From Blastococcus sp. VKM Ac-2987 (GTDB lineage Bacteria > Actinomycetota > Actinomycetes > Mycobacteriales > Geodermatophilaceae), in NCBI RefSeq assembly GCF_026967805.1, contig NZ_JAPVBG010000001.1, forward strand, positions 248,001 to 312,000: a DNA stretch of 64,000 nucleotides, written 5' to 3'. Positions 7,940 through 15,666 of this stretch are shown piece by piece. A program made the translations under genes and the position numbers. A model generated the notes under the pieces. It was not told the origin of the DNA, ran no database searches, and saw only the letters and a program-made list of their open reading frames with translations. The first letter of the stretch is position 1; every line of letters begins with the position of its first letter.

Positions 7940-9841
7940 ATGCCGACCTCCGTCACCATGCCCGCCCTGGGCGAGAGCGTCACCGAGGGCACGGTCACCC
8001 GATGGCTCAAGCAGGAGGGCGACCAGGTCGAGGTCGACGAGCCCCTCCTCGAGGTGTCGACCGACAAGGTCGACACCGAGATCCCCTCGCCGGCCGCCGG
8101 CGTGCTCAGCAAGATCCTCGTGGCCGAGGACGAGACCGTCGACGTCGGCGCCGAGCTGGCCGTGATCGGCGGCGGGGACGGCGACGAGGGGGCCGGCAGC
8201 CAGCCGGCCTCCGCCGAGGACGCCGAGGACGCGCCGCAGACCCCCGACCAGCAGGTCGAGGACGCCGGCTCCGGTGGGCAGCAGGAGGAGCCGGCCGCCG
8301 AGCCGGAGCCCGAGCAGGCACCGGCCGCCGAGTCCGGTGGCGGCGACTCCGGGGGCTCCGGTGGCGGCGAGGGCACCCCCGTCACCATGCCGGCGCTCGG
8401 CGAGAGCGTCACCGAGGGCACCGTCACCCGCTGGCTGAAGGCCGTCGGCGACGAGATCACCGCCGACGAGCCGCTGCTCGAGGTCTCCACCGACAAGGTC
8501 GACACCGAGATCCCGGCCCCGGTCAGCGGCACGCTGCTGGAGATCACGGTCGACGAGGACGAGACCGTCGACGTCGGCGCGCAGCTGGCCGTGATCGGCA
8601 CCGGCGGATCCGGCGGCGGCACCGCCCCCGCGCCGCAGCAGGAGGCCCCGCAGGAGCAGGAGGCCCCCCAGCAGCAGGAGGCGCCGAAGGAGGAGGCTCC
8701 GGCCGAGCCCGAGCCCCAGGCGGCCCCGAAGGCCAAGGAGGCCGATCAGGCCAGCGAGCAGCCCGGTGGTGACTACGGCGCCAGCGGCTCCCAGCCGTCG
8801 ACGTCGCCGACCTCGGCACCCGCGCCGCAGGTGGCCCCGCAGGCCCCGTCCTCCTCGTCCCCGGCACCGTCGGGGGACGGCGGCGGCGGTCAGTACGTGA
8901 CCCCGCTGGTGCGCCGCCTGGCCGCCGAGCACAAGGTGGACCTGAACACGGTCTCGGGCACCGGCGTGGGTGGGCGCATCCGCAAGCAGGACGTGCTCGC
9001 CGCCGCCGAGAAGTCCGCCGCCCCGGCCGAGGCCCCGGCCGCCGCGAAGCCCGCCGCGTCGTCGCCCTCCGGTGGCGCGCGCACGCCGTCGCCGGCCGCC
9101 ACGCCGGACACCTCGGTGCGCGGGCGCACCGAGAAGCTCTCCCGGCTGCGCGGCGTGATCGCCCGCCGGATGGTGGAGTCGTTGCAGGTGAGCGCGCAGC
9201 TGACCACGGTGGTCGAGGCCGACGTCACCCGCATCGCCAACCTGCGCCAGCGGGCGAAGGGCGACTTCGAGGCCCGCGAGGGCGTGAAGCTGTCGTTCCT
9301 GCCGTTCTTCGCCAAGGCGGCGGTCGAGGCGCTCAAGCAGCACCCGTCGGTGAACTCCTCGATCGACCTCGAGGCCGGCACGGTCACCTACCACGACTCC
9401 GAGAACCTCGGCGTCGCCGTGGACACCGATCGGGGCCTGCTCGTCCCGGTCATCCACGAGGCCGGCGACCTGAGCCTGGGCGGGCTCGCGCGCAAGATCG
9501 CCGACCTGGCCGAGCGGACCCGCACCAACAAGGTGACGCCGGACGAGCTCGGCGGGGGGACGTTCACGCTGACCAACACCGGCAGCCGTGGCGCCCTGTT
9601 CGACACGCCGATCATCAACCAGCCGCAGGTCGCCATCCTGGGCACCGGCTCGGTCGTGAAGCGGCCGGTCGTGGTGCAGGACGCCGAGCTCGGCGAGGTC
9701 ATCGCCGTCCGCTCCATGGTGTACCTGGCCCTCACCTACGACCACCGGATCGTCGACGGCGCCGACGCCGCGCGGTTCCTCACCACGGTGCGCGAGCGCC
9801 TGGAGGCCGGTCAGTTCCAGGGCGAGCTCGGTCTCGCCTGA
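7940..9841 (+). CDS. sucB: Dihydrolipoamide acyltransferase (E2) with two lipoyl domains
   Basis: This 633-residue E2 component serves the 2-oxoglutarate and/or pyruvate dehydrogenase complex. Two lipoyl domains (about 2-76 and 147-222) each carry [11 protein letters not shown], with the lipoylated lysine at residue 43 in the first. Ala/Pro/Glu-rich linkers follow each. A peripheral-subunit-binding domain is at about 318-352 ([17 protein letters not shown] and [14 protein letters not shown]). The catalytic acyltransferase domain follows, with the active-site DHRIVDG near residue 600. The double lipoyl architecture matches M. tuberculosis DlaT. It sits between lpdA and the lipoate genes lipB/lipA, which make its cofactor. 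The start is the ATG at 7940, with AGAAGGAG upstream. Confidence 0.95.
   Translation: MPTSVTMPALGESVTEGTVTRWLKQEGDQVEVDEPLLEVSTDKVDTEIPSPAAGVLSKILVAEDETVDVGAELAVIGGGDGDEGAGSQPASAEDAEDAPQTPDQQVEDAGSGGQQEEPAAEPEPEQAPAAESGGGDSGGSGGGEGTPVTMPALGESVTEGTVTRWLKAVGDEITADEPLLEVSTDKVDTEIPAPVSGTLLEITVDEDETVDVGAQLAVIGTGGSGGGTAPAPQQEAPQEQEAPQQQEAPKEEAPAEPEPQAAPKAKEADQASEQPGGDYGASGSQPSTSPTSAPAPQVAPQAPSSSSPAPSGDGGGGQYVTPLVRRLAAEHKVDLNTVSGTGVGGRIRKQDVLAAAEKSAAPAEAPAAAKPAASSPSGGARTPSPAATPDTSVRGRTEKLSRLRGVIARRMVESLQVSAQLTTVVEADVTRIANLRQRAKGDFEAREGVKLSFLPFFAKAAVEALKQHPSVNSSIDLEAGTVTYHDSENLGVAVDTDRGLLVPVIHEAGDLSLGGLARKIADLAERTRTNKVTPDELGGGTFTLTNTGSRGALFDTPIINQPQVAILGTGSVVKRPVVVQDAELGEVIAVRSMVYLALTYDHRIVDGADAARFLTTVRERLEAGQFQGELGLA
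7960..8600 (+). repeat. Internal duplication: two lipoyl-domain coding segments in sucB
   Basis: The DNA for the first lipoyl domain (about 7946-8170) and the second (about 8378-8600) is closely similar, including long shared runs around ggcgagagcgtcaccgaggg and the lipoyl-lysine site. It is an in-frame domain duplication, not a mobile repeat. Confidence 0.8.
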
Positions 9842-9851
9842 CGCACCACCG

Positions 9852-9883
9852 CTCGGGGCCCCGGTGACCACCGGGGCCCCGAG
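9852..9883. terminator. Strong hairpin after sucB
   Basis: A perfect 14-bp stem (ctcggggccccggt / accggggccccgag) with a 4-base loop starts 10 bases after the sucB stop. There is no clear T-run, which is usual for intrinsic-like terminators in GC-rich actinobacteria. Confidence 0.75.
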
Positions 9884-9925
9884 CCCGTCCTGCCCGCAGA
9901 ACCCGTTCCCGCTGGGAAGTGCTGC

Positions 9926-10831
9926 ATGAAGATCGCCGTGTCCGGTGCCTCCGGGATGATCGGCAGCGCCCTGCTGCCCGCCCTGCGGGCCGACGGTCAC
10001 CAGGTGGTCCAGCTGGTGCGCCGCACCCCGCGGACCGCCGACGAGCACCGCTGGGACCCCCAGCACCGGCGGATCGACCCGGCGGTGCTGCAGGACGTCG
10101 ACGCCGCCGTCAACCTGGCCGGCGTCGGGGTCGGCGACCGCCGCTGGAACGCCAGGCACAAGCAGGCGGTCCTCAGCAGCCGGGTGGACACCACCGCGAC
10201 GCTGAGCGAGGCGCTCGCCGCCGCCGCGCGCACCGACCCGGACCGTCCGCGGGTGCTGCTCAACGGGTCCGCGGTGGGTTGGTACGGCGACACCGGCGAC
10301 CGCGTCGTCGACGAGTCCGAGCCAGCCGGGGACGACTTCCTGGCCCGGGTGTGCGTGGCCTGGGAAGGGGCGACGGCGCCGGCCGCCGACGCCGGCGTTC
10401 GGGTGACCACCCTGCGCACGGGTCTGGCGCTCGGACGCGGCGGGCTGCTCGGGCGGATCCTGCCGCTGTTCCGCGCCGGGGTGGGCGGGCGGCTGGGTTC
10501 CGGCCGGCAGTACATGCCCTGGATCAGCCAGGAGGACGAGGTCGGCGCGATCCGCTTCCTGCTGACCCGCGACGTGCCCGGCCCGGTCAACCTCTGCGGG
10601 CCCGAACCGGTGACCAACGCCGAGTTCACCGCCGCCCTGGGCCGGGTGCTCCACCGCCCGACCGTGCTGGCGGTGCCCGCCCCGGCCCTGCGCATCGTGC
10701 TCGGGGAGTTCGCCGACGTCGGCGTGCTCGCCGGGCAGCGGGCCGTCCCCGCGAAGCTGTCGGAGGCCGGGTACCGCTTCGCGCACCGCGACGTCGACTC
10801 CGCCCTGCGCGCCGCCGTCGCGCCGGCCTGA
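9926..10831 (+). CDS. TIGR01777 family NAD(P)-dependent epimerase-like protein
   Basis: This encodes 301 residues: an extended short-chain dehydrogenase with GASGMIGSALLPAL as the nucleotide-binding glycine motif. The family marks are WDPQHRRIDP, VNLAGVGVGDRRWN, the SAVGWYGDTGDRVVDES active-site region (Tyr in place of the YxxxK seen in classical SDRs) and the C-terminal DUF1731 piece (LGEFADVGVLAGQRAVPAKL). It corresponds to the SDR39U1/YfcH group, whose substrate is unknown. It follows sucB and precedes lipB, as in mycobacteria (Rv2216). It has its own start after the sucB terminator, with a GGGAAG at about 9914. Confidence 0.9.
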   Translation: MKIAVSGASGMIGSALLPALRADGHQVVQLVRRTPRTADEHRWDPQHRRIDPAVLQDVDAAVNLAGVGVGDRRWNARHKQAVLSSRVDTTATLSEALAAAARTDPDRPRVLLNGSAVGWYGDTGDRVVDESEPAGDDFLARVCVAWEGATAPAADAGVRVTTLRTGLALGRGGLLGRILPLFRAGVGGRLGSGRQYMPWISQEDEVGAIRFLLTRDVPGPVNLCGPEPVTNAEFTAALGRVLHRPTVLAVPAPALRIVLGEFADVGVLAGQRAVPAKLSEAGYRFAHRDVDSALRAAVAPA

Positions 10832-10863
10832 CCGCTCGGGCACCGACCGGTCGGGCGGTCCGC

Positions 10864-12492
10864 TCAGGACACGCGCTCGGCCTGCTCGATCCGCCAGCCG
10901 TCGGGCGTCCGGACGAGCACCATCCGGACCTCGGCGTCCGGCCGACCGGGAACCGTGCGCAGCGGTGCGCCGGCCGGGTCGTCCGCCGGCACCACGCGGT
11001 AGTCGGGCCAGCGATCCGTGAGCCGCAGCTCGGCCCGGTCGGAAGAGGACTCGCCGACGCCGAGCTCGACGAGGGCCGGGGCGAACCCGTGCAGGGCCTC
11101 CCCCGCTGCCGCCAGCCGCTGCGCGTGCTCCTCGTCCGCGGCCAGCAGAGCACTGCCGGCGGAGTAGACGTCGCGGAGCCTCGCCGGCGTGCCGCTGAGC
11201 CCCTCCGCCCGCCGCGCGTACAGCTCGGCCACGAGCGCACGCCACTCGTCCGGCCCCGCGGGCGCCGCCGTCTCCGGCAGCCCGTCCCCCGTCACCTCGG
11301 GCTCCGGCGCCGCGGTCGCCGCGCTTCCCGCAGCCGGCGTGGGGTCCGCCGGCGGATCGGCGCCGGAGTCACGGGGGGCGGCGGCGGCCGGCGCGGTGCC
11401 CGCCGCGTCGCTGCCACCACCCCAGCGCGTGCCCGCCCAGGCGGTGACGGCCAGCGCCGCCACGACCAGGGCCGTGACCAGCAGCCCCCGGGCGAGCGGA
11501 CCGGTCGCGGCCACCGGTCGCCGGGCCCGCCGCCTGCCGCGGCCCGGCGGGTCGACGACGACGGGGGCCGGCCGCGGGCGGCGGCCCGGCACCACGTGGG
11601 TCAGCTCCGTGCGCACGTCGGGGCGGCCGGCACCGGCCCGGGGCCCGGCCGACAGCGCCACCGGCTCCGGCCGGCAGGCGTGCCGCAGGTCCAGCGCGAA
11701 CGCCGCCGCGCCGCCCCGGTCGTGCGGATCGGCGGAGAGCCCGCGGCGGATGGCCGCGACCAGCTCGGCGGGGGCGTCCGGGGCGAGCTCGGCCAGATCC
11801 GGGAGATGACCCCCGGCGGCCACGGTGAGCGTGTCTGCGGGGGACGCGGCGTTCCACGGGGCTATGCCGGTGAGCGCGTGGAAGGCGGCCGCGGCGATCC
11901 CGAAGACGTCCGACGCCGGGCCGGGCGCACCGCCGCGGGCCACGGCCGGGTCGACGTAGGCGGGGGTGACCTCCGCGGCCGCCGTCTCCCCTAGCACGCG
12001 GGCCACGCCGAGGTCGGTGAGCACCGGCCGCCCCTCGGCGGTGAAGACGATGTTGCCCGGCGACAGGTCGCCGTGCACGACGCCGTGGTCGTGCGCGTGG
12101 GCCAGCGCCCCGGCGACCGGGGCGATCGCGGTGACGACCTCACCCGGGTGCAGCCGCCCGCGCCGGCCGAGCAGATCGGCCAGGCTGCCCCCGGCGAGCA
12201 GGTCGAGCACCAGCGCGACCCGTGGTGCCCCGCCGCGACGGGGCTGGTGCACCACCTCGTGCAGGCGCACCAGGTGCGGGTGGTCCAGTTCCCCGAGCAG
12301 CACCGCCTCGCGCGCCTGCCGTTCGGGGTCGCCGGCCAGCAGCACCTTCACCGCGACGGCCTCCCCGCCACCGCGCGGGACCGCCCGCCACACCTCGCCC
12401 GACGCGCCCCGGCCCAGCAGCGCCTCGAGGGTGTAGCCGGGGACGACGGGTGGCGGGGCGGCACCGGGACCGGGCGGCGGGACGACGGGCAT
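10864..12492 (-). CDS. Membrane-anchored serine/threonine protein kinase
   Basis: This encodes 542 residues. A cytoplasmic kinase domain (about 18-270) has the P-loop LGRGASGEVWRA, AVKVLL (ATP lysine about 48), VVHGDLSPGNIVF as catalytic loop near 137, and DLGVARVLGE in place of DFG. The HRD arginine is Gly here (HGD), so activation-loop control by phosphorylation may be weak. One membrane helix follows at about 332-354 (LLVTALVVAALAVTAWAG). The external part begins with a Pro/Ala-rich linker and ends in a compact domain of about 130 residues (EWRALVAELYARRAEGLSG ... GWRIEQAERVS) without PASTA repeats, similar to DUF-type sensor domains beside actinobacterial kinases. Start at ATG 12492, with TACGGT 7 bases upstream. 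Confidence 0.92.
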   Translation of the reverse strand: MPVVPPPGPGAAPPPVVPGYTLEALLGRGASGEVWRAVPRGGGEAVAVKVLLAGDPERQAREAVLLGELDHPHLVRLHEVVHQPRRGGAPRVALVLDLLAGGSLADLLGRRGRLHPGEVVTAIAPVAGALAHAHDHGVVHGDLSPGNIVFTAEGRPVLTDLGVARVLGETAAAEVTPAYVDPAVARGGAPGPASDVFGIAAAAFHALTGIAPWNAASPADTLTVAAGGHLPDLAELAPDAPAELVAAIRRGLSADPHDRGGAAAFALDLRHACRPEPVALSAGPRAGAGRPDVRTELTHVVPGRRPRPAPVVVDPPGRGRRRARRPVAATGPLARGLLVTALVVAALAVTAWAGTRWGGGSDAAGTAPAAAAPRDSGADPPADPTPAAGSAATAAPEPEVTGDGLPETAAPAGPDEWRALVAELYARRAEGLSGTPARLRDVYSAGSALLAADEEHAQRLAAAGEALHGFAPALVELGVGESSSDRAELRLTDRWPDYRVVPADDPAGAPLRTVPGRPDAEVRMVLVRTPDGWRIEQAERVS

Positions 12493-12499
12493 GACCGGG

Positions 12500-12505
12500 A
12501 CCGTA
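12500..12505 (-). promoter_or_regulatory. Leaderless -10 box (TACGGT) of the kinase gene
   Basis: TACGGT on the minus strand is 7 bases before ATG 12492. A second leaderless start (12598, plus strand) faces away from it, making a compact divergent promoter pair. Confidence 0.55.
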
Positions 12506-12585
12506 GGACGATCCGGCCGGTCCGTGCCGGCGTCGTCCACAGGCCGCGGACCGCGGGTGCGCGGTCCGCGGCGCCCGGTCCCGGC

Positions 12586-12591
12586 TACCGT
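12586..12591 (+). promoter_or_regulatory. Leaderless -10 box (TACCGT) of the FAD oxidoreductase
   Basis: TACCGT, then 6 bases, then GTG at 12598. This supports GTG 12598 over the ATG two codons later. Confidence 0.55.
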
Positions 12592-12597
12592 CGGGCC

Positions 12598-13854
12598 GTG
12601 TCGATGCCGCAGCGGGCCCAGGTCGTCGTCGCCGGTGCCGGCCTGGCCGGGCTCTCCGCCGCGACCCGGCTGGCCGACGCCGGCATCGACGTGCACGTGC
12701 TGGAGGCCGGTGGGCACGCCGGCGGCCGGCTCGCCAGCGAGCGCATCGACGGGTTCGTCGTCGACCGCGGTTTCCAGGTGCTGAACACCGGCTACCCCCG
12801 GGCCGCCGACCTCGACCTACCGGCGCTGGAGCTCGGCTGGTTCGAGCGCGGCGCGGTCATCCGGGTGGACGGCCGGGCCCACCGCGTCGTCGACCCCCGG
12901 CAGCGTCCCGCCGCCGTCCTCGGCACCGCGGCGGCGCCGCTCGGATCGCTGCGGGAGAAGGCGGCCCTCGTGGCCTTCTCCCTGCGCGCCGGCTACTCCC
13001 CCGTCGACCGGCTGCTGCGGTCGCCGGAGAGCTCCGCGGAGCAGGCCCTGCGCGCGGCGGGCGTCGGCGACGCGGCCATCGAGCGGTTCCTGCGCCCGTT
13101 CCTGGCCGGCGTCCTCCTGGAGGACGAGCTCGCGACGTCCAGCCGGTACCTGGACCTGCTGTGGCGCAGCTTCGTACGGGGCGGGATCGCGCTCCCGGCG
13201 GCGGGCATGCAGGCGGTCGGCGAGCAGCTAGCCGGGCGGATCGGCGCGGACCGGGTGCACCTGCACACGGCCGTCCACGCCGTCTCCTCCGGATCCGTGG
13301 TCACCGACGGTGGCAGCTGGTCGGCCGACGCGGTCGTGGTCGCCACCGACCCCGCGACGACTGCCCGCCTCCTCCCCGCGGTCGACGCCGCCGCCCCGCG
13401 CGAGGTCACCACCCACCTGCACGTGCTGGCGGAGTCACCGACCCGGGTGCCGCTGATCGTGCTCGGCAGCCCCGGGGGCCGGCTGGTCAACACCGTGGTC
13501 CTCTCCGACGCCCAGCCGCGCTACAGCCCCGACGGGCGGGCGCTCGTCGCCAGCTCGACGCTCGACCGCACCCGGGCGGACGAGGTGGCCGGCGAGATCG
13601 CCGCGGCGCACGGCGTCCCGCCGTCGGAGCTGGCGCACCTGACGTCGGTCACCGTGCCGGGCGCGCAGCCCGCCGCGCTCCCCCCGTTGCAGCTTCGCCG
13701 GCCGGTCGACCTGGGCGACGGCGTGTTCGTCTGCGGCGACCACCGGGACACCCCGTCCATCCAGGGCGCGATGGCCAGCGGGGCCCGGACCGCGCGCGCC
13801 GTCCTCCGCACCCTGCGGCCGGCTGTGGATCCCGACGACCGGAGCGCCGGCTGA
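12598..13854 (+). CDS. FAD-dependent amine-oxidase/phytoene-desaturase-like protein
   Basis: This encodes 418 residues. The N-terminus VVVAGAGLAGLSAATRLADAG, followed by a ribose-binding Glu in VLEAGGHAGGRL, is a Rossmann FAD motif with the GG doublet of the amine oxidase/protoporphyrinogen oxidase/desaturase superfamily. VVDRGFQVLNTGYP and the C-terminal FAD motif GVFVCGDHRDTPSIQGAMASG complete the fold. There is no signal peptide. The substrate is unknown; carotenoid-type desaturation is only one possibility. Start at GTG 12598 by the leaderless rule. The stop overlaps the next ATG by one base (TGATG), so the two are co-translated. Confidence 0.88.
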   Translation: MSMPQRAQVVVAGAGLAGLSAATRLADAGIDVHVLEAGGHAGGRLASERIDGFVVDRGFQVLNTGYPRAADLDLPALELGWFERGAVIRVDGRAHRVVDPRQRPAAVLGTAAAPLGSLREKAALVAFSLRAGYSPVDRLLRSPESSAEQALRAAGVGDAAIERFLRPFLAGVLLEDELATSSRYLDLLWRSFVRGGIALPAAGMQAVGEQLAGRIGADRVHLHTAVHAVSSGSVVTDGGSWSADAVVVATDPATTARLLPAVDAAAPREVTTHLHVLAESPTRVPLIVLGSPGGRLVNTVVLSDAQPRYSPDGRALVASSTLDRTRADEVAGEIAAAHGVPPSELAHLTSVTVPGAQPAALPPLQLRRPVDLGDGVFVCGDHRDTPSIQGAMASGARTARAVLRTLRPAVDPDDRSAG

Positions 13855-14588
13855 TGCCCGCTGCCGCGCCCACGATCCTGGCCACCAGCATGGGCTTCGC
13901 CTCCCGGGGCCGCGGCCCCTACGACTGGCGCCCCGGCCCGGTCTTCGACCTGGCCGTCGAGCTCGCCGGGGCACCCGCCCGGCCGCGGCTGTGCTACCTG
14001 GGGACGGCGACCGGCGACGACCCGGCCCGCGTGGCCGGCGTCTACGGGGCCTTCGCCGGCAGCGCGGTCCAGGTCAGCCACCTCAGCCTGTTCCCGATGC
14101 CAACGGTGGCCGACGTCCGCGCGCACCTGCTGGCGCAGGACGTCGTCTGGGTCGGCGGCGGCAGCGTGGCGAACCTGCTGGCGGTCTGGCGGGTGCACGG
14201 GCTCGACGAGGTGTTCCGCGAGGTGCGGCAGGCCGGGGTCGTGCTGGCCGGGGTCTCGGCGGGTTCGCTGTGCTGGCACGTGGGCGGCACCACCGACTCC
14301 TACGGGCCGGACCTGCGGCCGGTGACCGACGGCCTCGGGCTCATCCCGACCTCCAACGGCGTCCACCACGACTCCGAGGAGCAGCGCCGGCCGCTGTACC
14401 ACCGGCTGGTGGCCGACGGCACGCTGCCCGGCGGCCACGCCACCGACGACGGCGCCGGCCTGGTCTACCGGGGCACGGAGCTGGTCGAGGTGGTCTCCGA
14501 CCGGCCCGGAGCGGCGGGCTACCGGGTGGCGCGCGGGCCGGACGGCACCGCGGTGGAGACCCGGCTCGATCCGCGCCGCCTCGCGTGA
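13854..14588 (+). CDS. Peptidase E-like (S51) protein
   Basis: This encodes 244 residues with the class-I glutamine-amidotransferase-like fold of peptidase family S51 (alpha-aspartyl dipeptidase, cyanophycinase relatives). The nucleophile elbow is GVSAGSLCW at about 131-139, preceded by VWVGGGSVANLLAVW (the substrate loop of the family). TSNGVHHDSEEQR and GGHATDDGAGLVY supply the likely His/Asp. It is cytosolic. The ATG overlaps the stop of the FAD enzyme, so it is the second gene of that operon. An acid-dipeptidase role is inferred from the family only. Confidence 0.88.
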   Translation: MPAAAPTILATSMGFASRGRGPYDWRPGPVFDLAVELAGAPARPRLCYLGTATGDDPARVAGVYGAFAGSAVQVSHLSLFPMPTVADVRAHLLAQDVVWVGGGSVANLLAVWRVHGLDEVFREVRQAGVVLAGVSAGSLCWHVGGTTDSYGPDLRPVTDGLGLIPTSNGVHHDSEEQRRPLYHRLVADGTLPGGHATDDGAGLVYRGTELVEVVSDRPGAAGYRVARGPDGTAVETRLDPRRLA

Positions 14589-14596
14589 CACGGGCA

Positions 14597-14602
14597 TAGG
14601 CT
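14597..14602 (+). promoter_or_regulatory. Leaderless -10 box (TAGGCT) of lipB
   Basis: TAGGCT is separated from GTG 14609 by gggccc (6 bases). It lies 8 bases after the upstream stop, so lipB can be expressed independently of the preceding operon. Confidence 0.6.
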
Positions 14603-14608
14603 GGGCCC

Positions 14609-15277
14609 GTGGCTGAGCTGCGCGTGGTGCACGCCGGGACCGTCCCCTACGAGGAGGCCTGGGCGCGCCAGCGCGAGCTGCACGCCCAGCGGGTAGCCGG
14701 GGAGGTCCCCGACATGTTGCTCCTGCTCGAGCACCCCTCGGTGTACACGGCCGGTCGCCGGACCGAGCCGCACGAGCGCCCGTTCGACGGCACCCCGGTC
14801 GTCGACGTCGACCGCGGCGGCAAGATCACCTGGCACGGCCCGGGACAGCTGGTCGGGTACCCGATCGTCGCCCTGCCCGACCCGGTCGACGTCGTCGCCT
14901 ACGTCCGGCGGCTGGAGAGCGCGCTGATCGAGGTGTGCGCCGGGTTCGGCGTGGACGCCGGCCGGGTCGAGGGCCGCAGCGGCGTGTGGCTGCCGGCCGA
15001 CGCCCCGGGCAGCGGGTTCCGGCCCGAGCGCAAGGTCGCCGCCATCGGCATCCGGGTCGCCCGGGGCGTCACGATGCACGGCTTCGCGCTGAACTGCGAC
15101 CCCGACCTGTCCTTTTTCGGCAACATGATCCCGTGCGGGATCCCCGATGCCGGGGTGACCTCGCTGTCGGCCGAGCTGGGCCGGGACGTGACGGTGGCCG
15201 ACGCCGTGCAGCCGGTCGAGGACGCGATGCGCGCCGTCCTCACCGGCTCGCCCGAGCGCACGGCCGCCCCCGCGTGA
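14609..15277 (+). CDS. lipB: Octanoyl-[acyl carrier protein]:protein octanoyltransferase
   Basis: LipB moves octanoate from acyl-ACP to the lipoyl lysine of E2, GcvH and similar proteins. The 222 residues include [15 protein letters not shown], the [17 protein letters not shown] signature, the catalytic lysine in KVAAIGIRV followed by HGFALN, and the catalytic cysteine in IPCGIPDAG near residue 175. The start GTG 14609 is supported by TAGGCT 6 bases ahead. LipA (25714) completes the pathway, and the acceptor proteins SucB and the glycine cleavage system are represented nearby. The downstream gene overlaps as GTGA. Confidence 0.97.
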   Translation: MAELRVVHAGTVPYEEAWARQRELHAQRVAGEVPDMLLLLEHPSVYTAGRRTEPHERPFDGTPVVDVDRGGKITWHGPGQLVGYPIVALPDPVDVVAYVRRLESALIEVCAGFGVDAGRVEGRSGVWLPADAPGSGFRPERKVAAIGIRVARGVTMHGFALNCDPDLSFFGNMIPCGIPDAGVTSLSAELGRDVTVADAVQPVEDAMRAVLTGSPERTAAPA

Positions 15278-15657
15278 CCGCGCTCCCCCGCAGCGAGTAC
15301 GTCAGCCTCACCACGTTCCGGCGCACCGGCGTACCCGTCGCCACCCCCGTCTGGGCCGCGCCGGACGGCGACGCCCTGGTGGTCTGGACCCGCGCCGACT
15401 CGGGCAAGGTGAAGCGGCTGCGGCACACCACCCGCGTCACCGTCGCCCCGTGCGACGTCCGGGGCCGCGCCCGGGGCCCCGCCGTCGAGGGGACCGCCGA
15501 CTTCGTCCCGGACGCGGAGCGGCCGCGGGCGCTGGCCGCGCTCCGCCGCGCCTACGGGTGGAAGTTCACCGTCGGGGACGCGACCGCGCGGCTGGCGCAC
15601 CGGCTCCTCCGCCGGGCGGGCGACCGCCACGCGATCATCCGCATCCGCCCCCGCTGA
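15274..15657 (+). CDS. PPOX-class F420-dependent oxidoreductase-like protein
   Basis: This encodes 127 residues of the flavin/deazaflavin-binding split-barrel fold: [33 protein letters not shown] at the front, [21 protein letters not shown] (the cofactor-phosphate-binding strand) and a C-terminal RIRP strand. This short form matches the actinobacterial PPOX-class F420-dependent enzymes (TIGR03666-like). It is translationally coupled to lipB (GTGA overlap), although no biochemical link is obvious. An F420:NADPH reductase (59552-60256) and an LLM enzyme (23449-24378) elsewhere in the window support an F420-using cell. Confidence 0.85.
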   Translation: MTALPRSEYVSLTTFRRTGVPVATPVWAAPDGDALVVWTRADSGKVKRLRHTTRVTVAPCDVRGRARGPAVEGTADFVPDAERPRALAALRRAYGWKFTVGDATARLAHRLLRRAGDRHAIIRIRPR

Positions 15658-15666
15658 GGCCCTGCC

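Noticed and set aside
7769..11245. 1158-codon minus-strand frame across lpdA/sucB and beyond
   Set aside because: It spans three genes and a terminator on the other strand and has low-complexity composition; it is a GC shadow of sucB.
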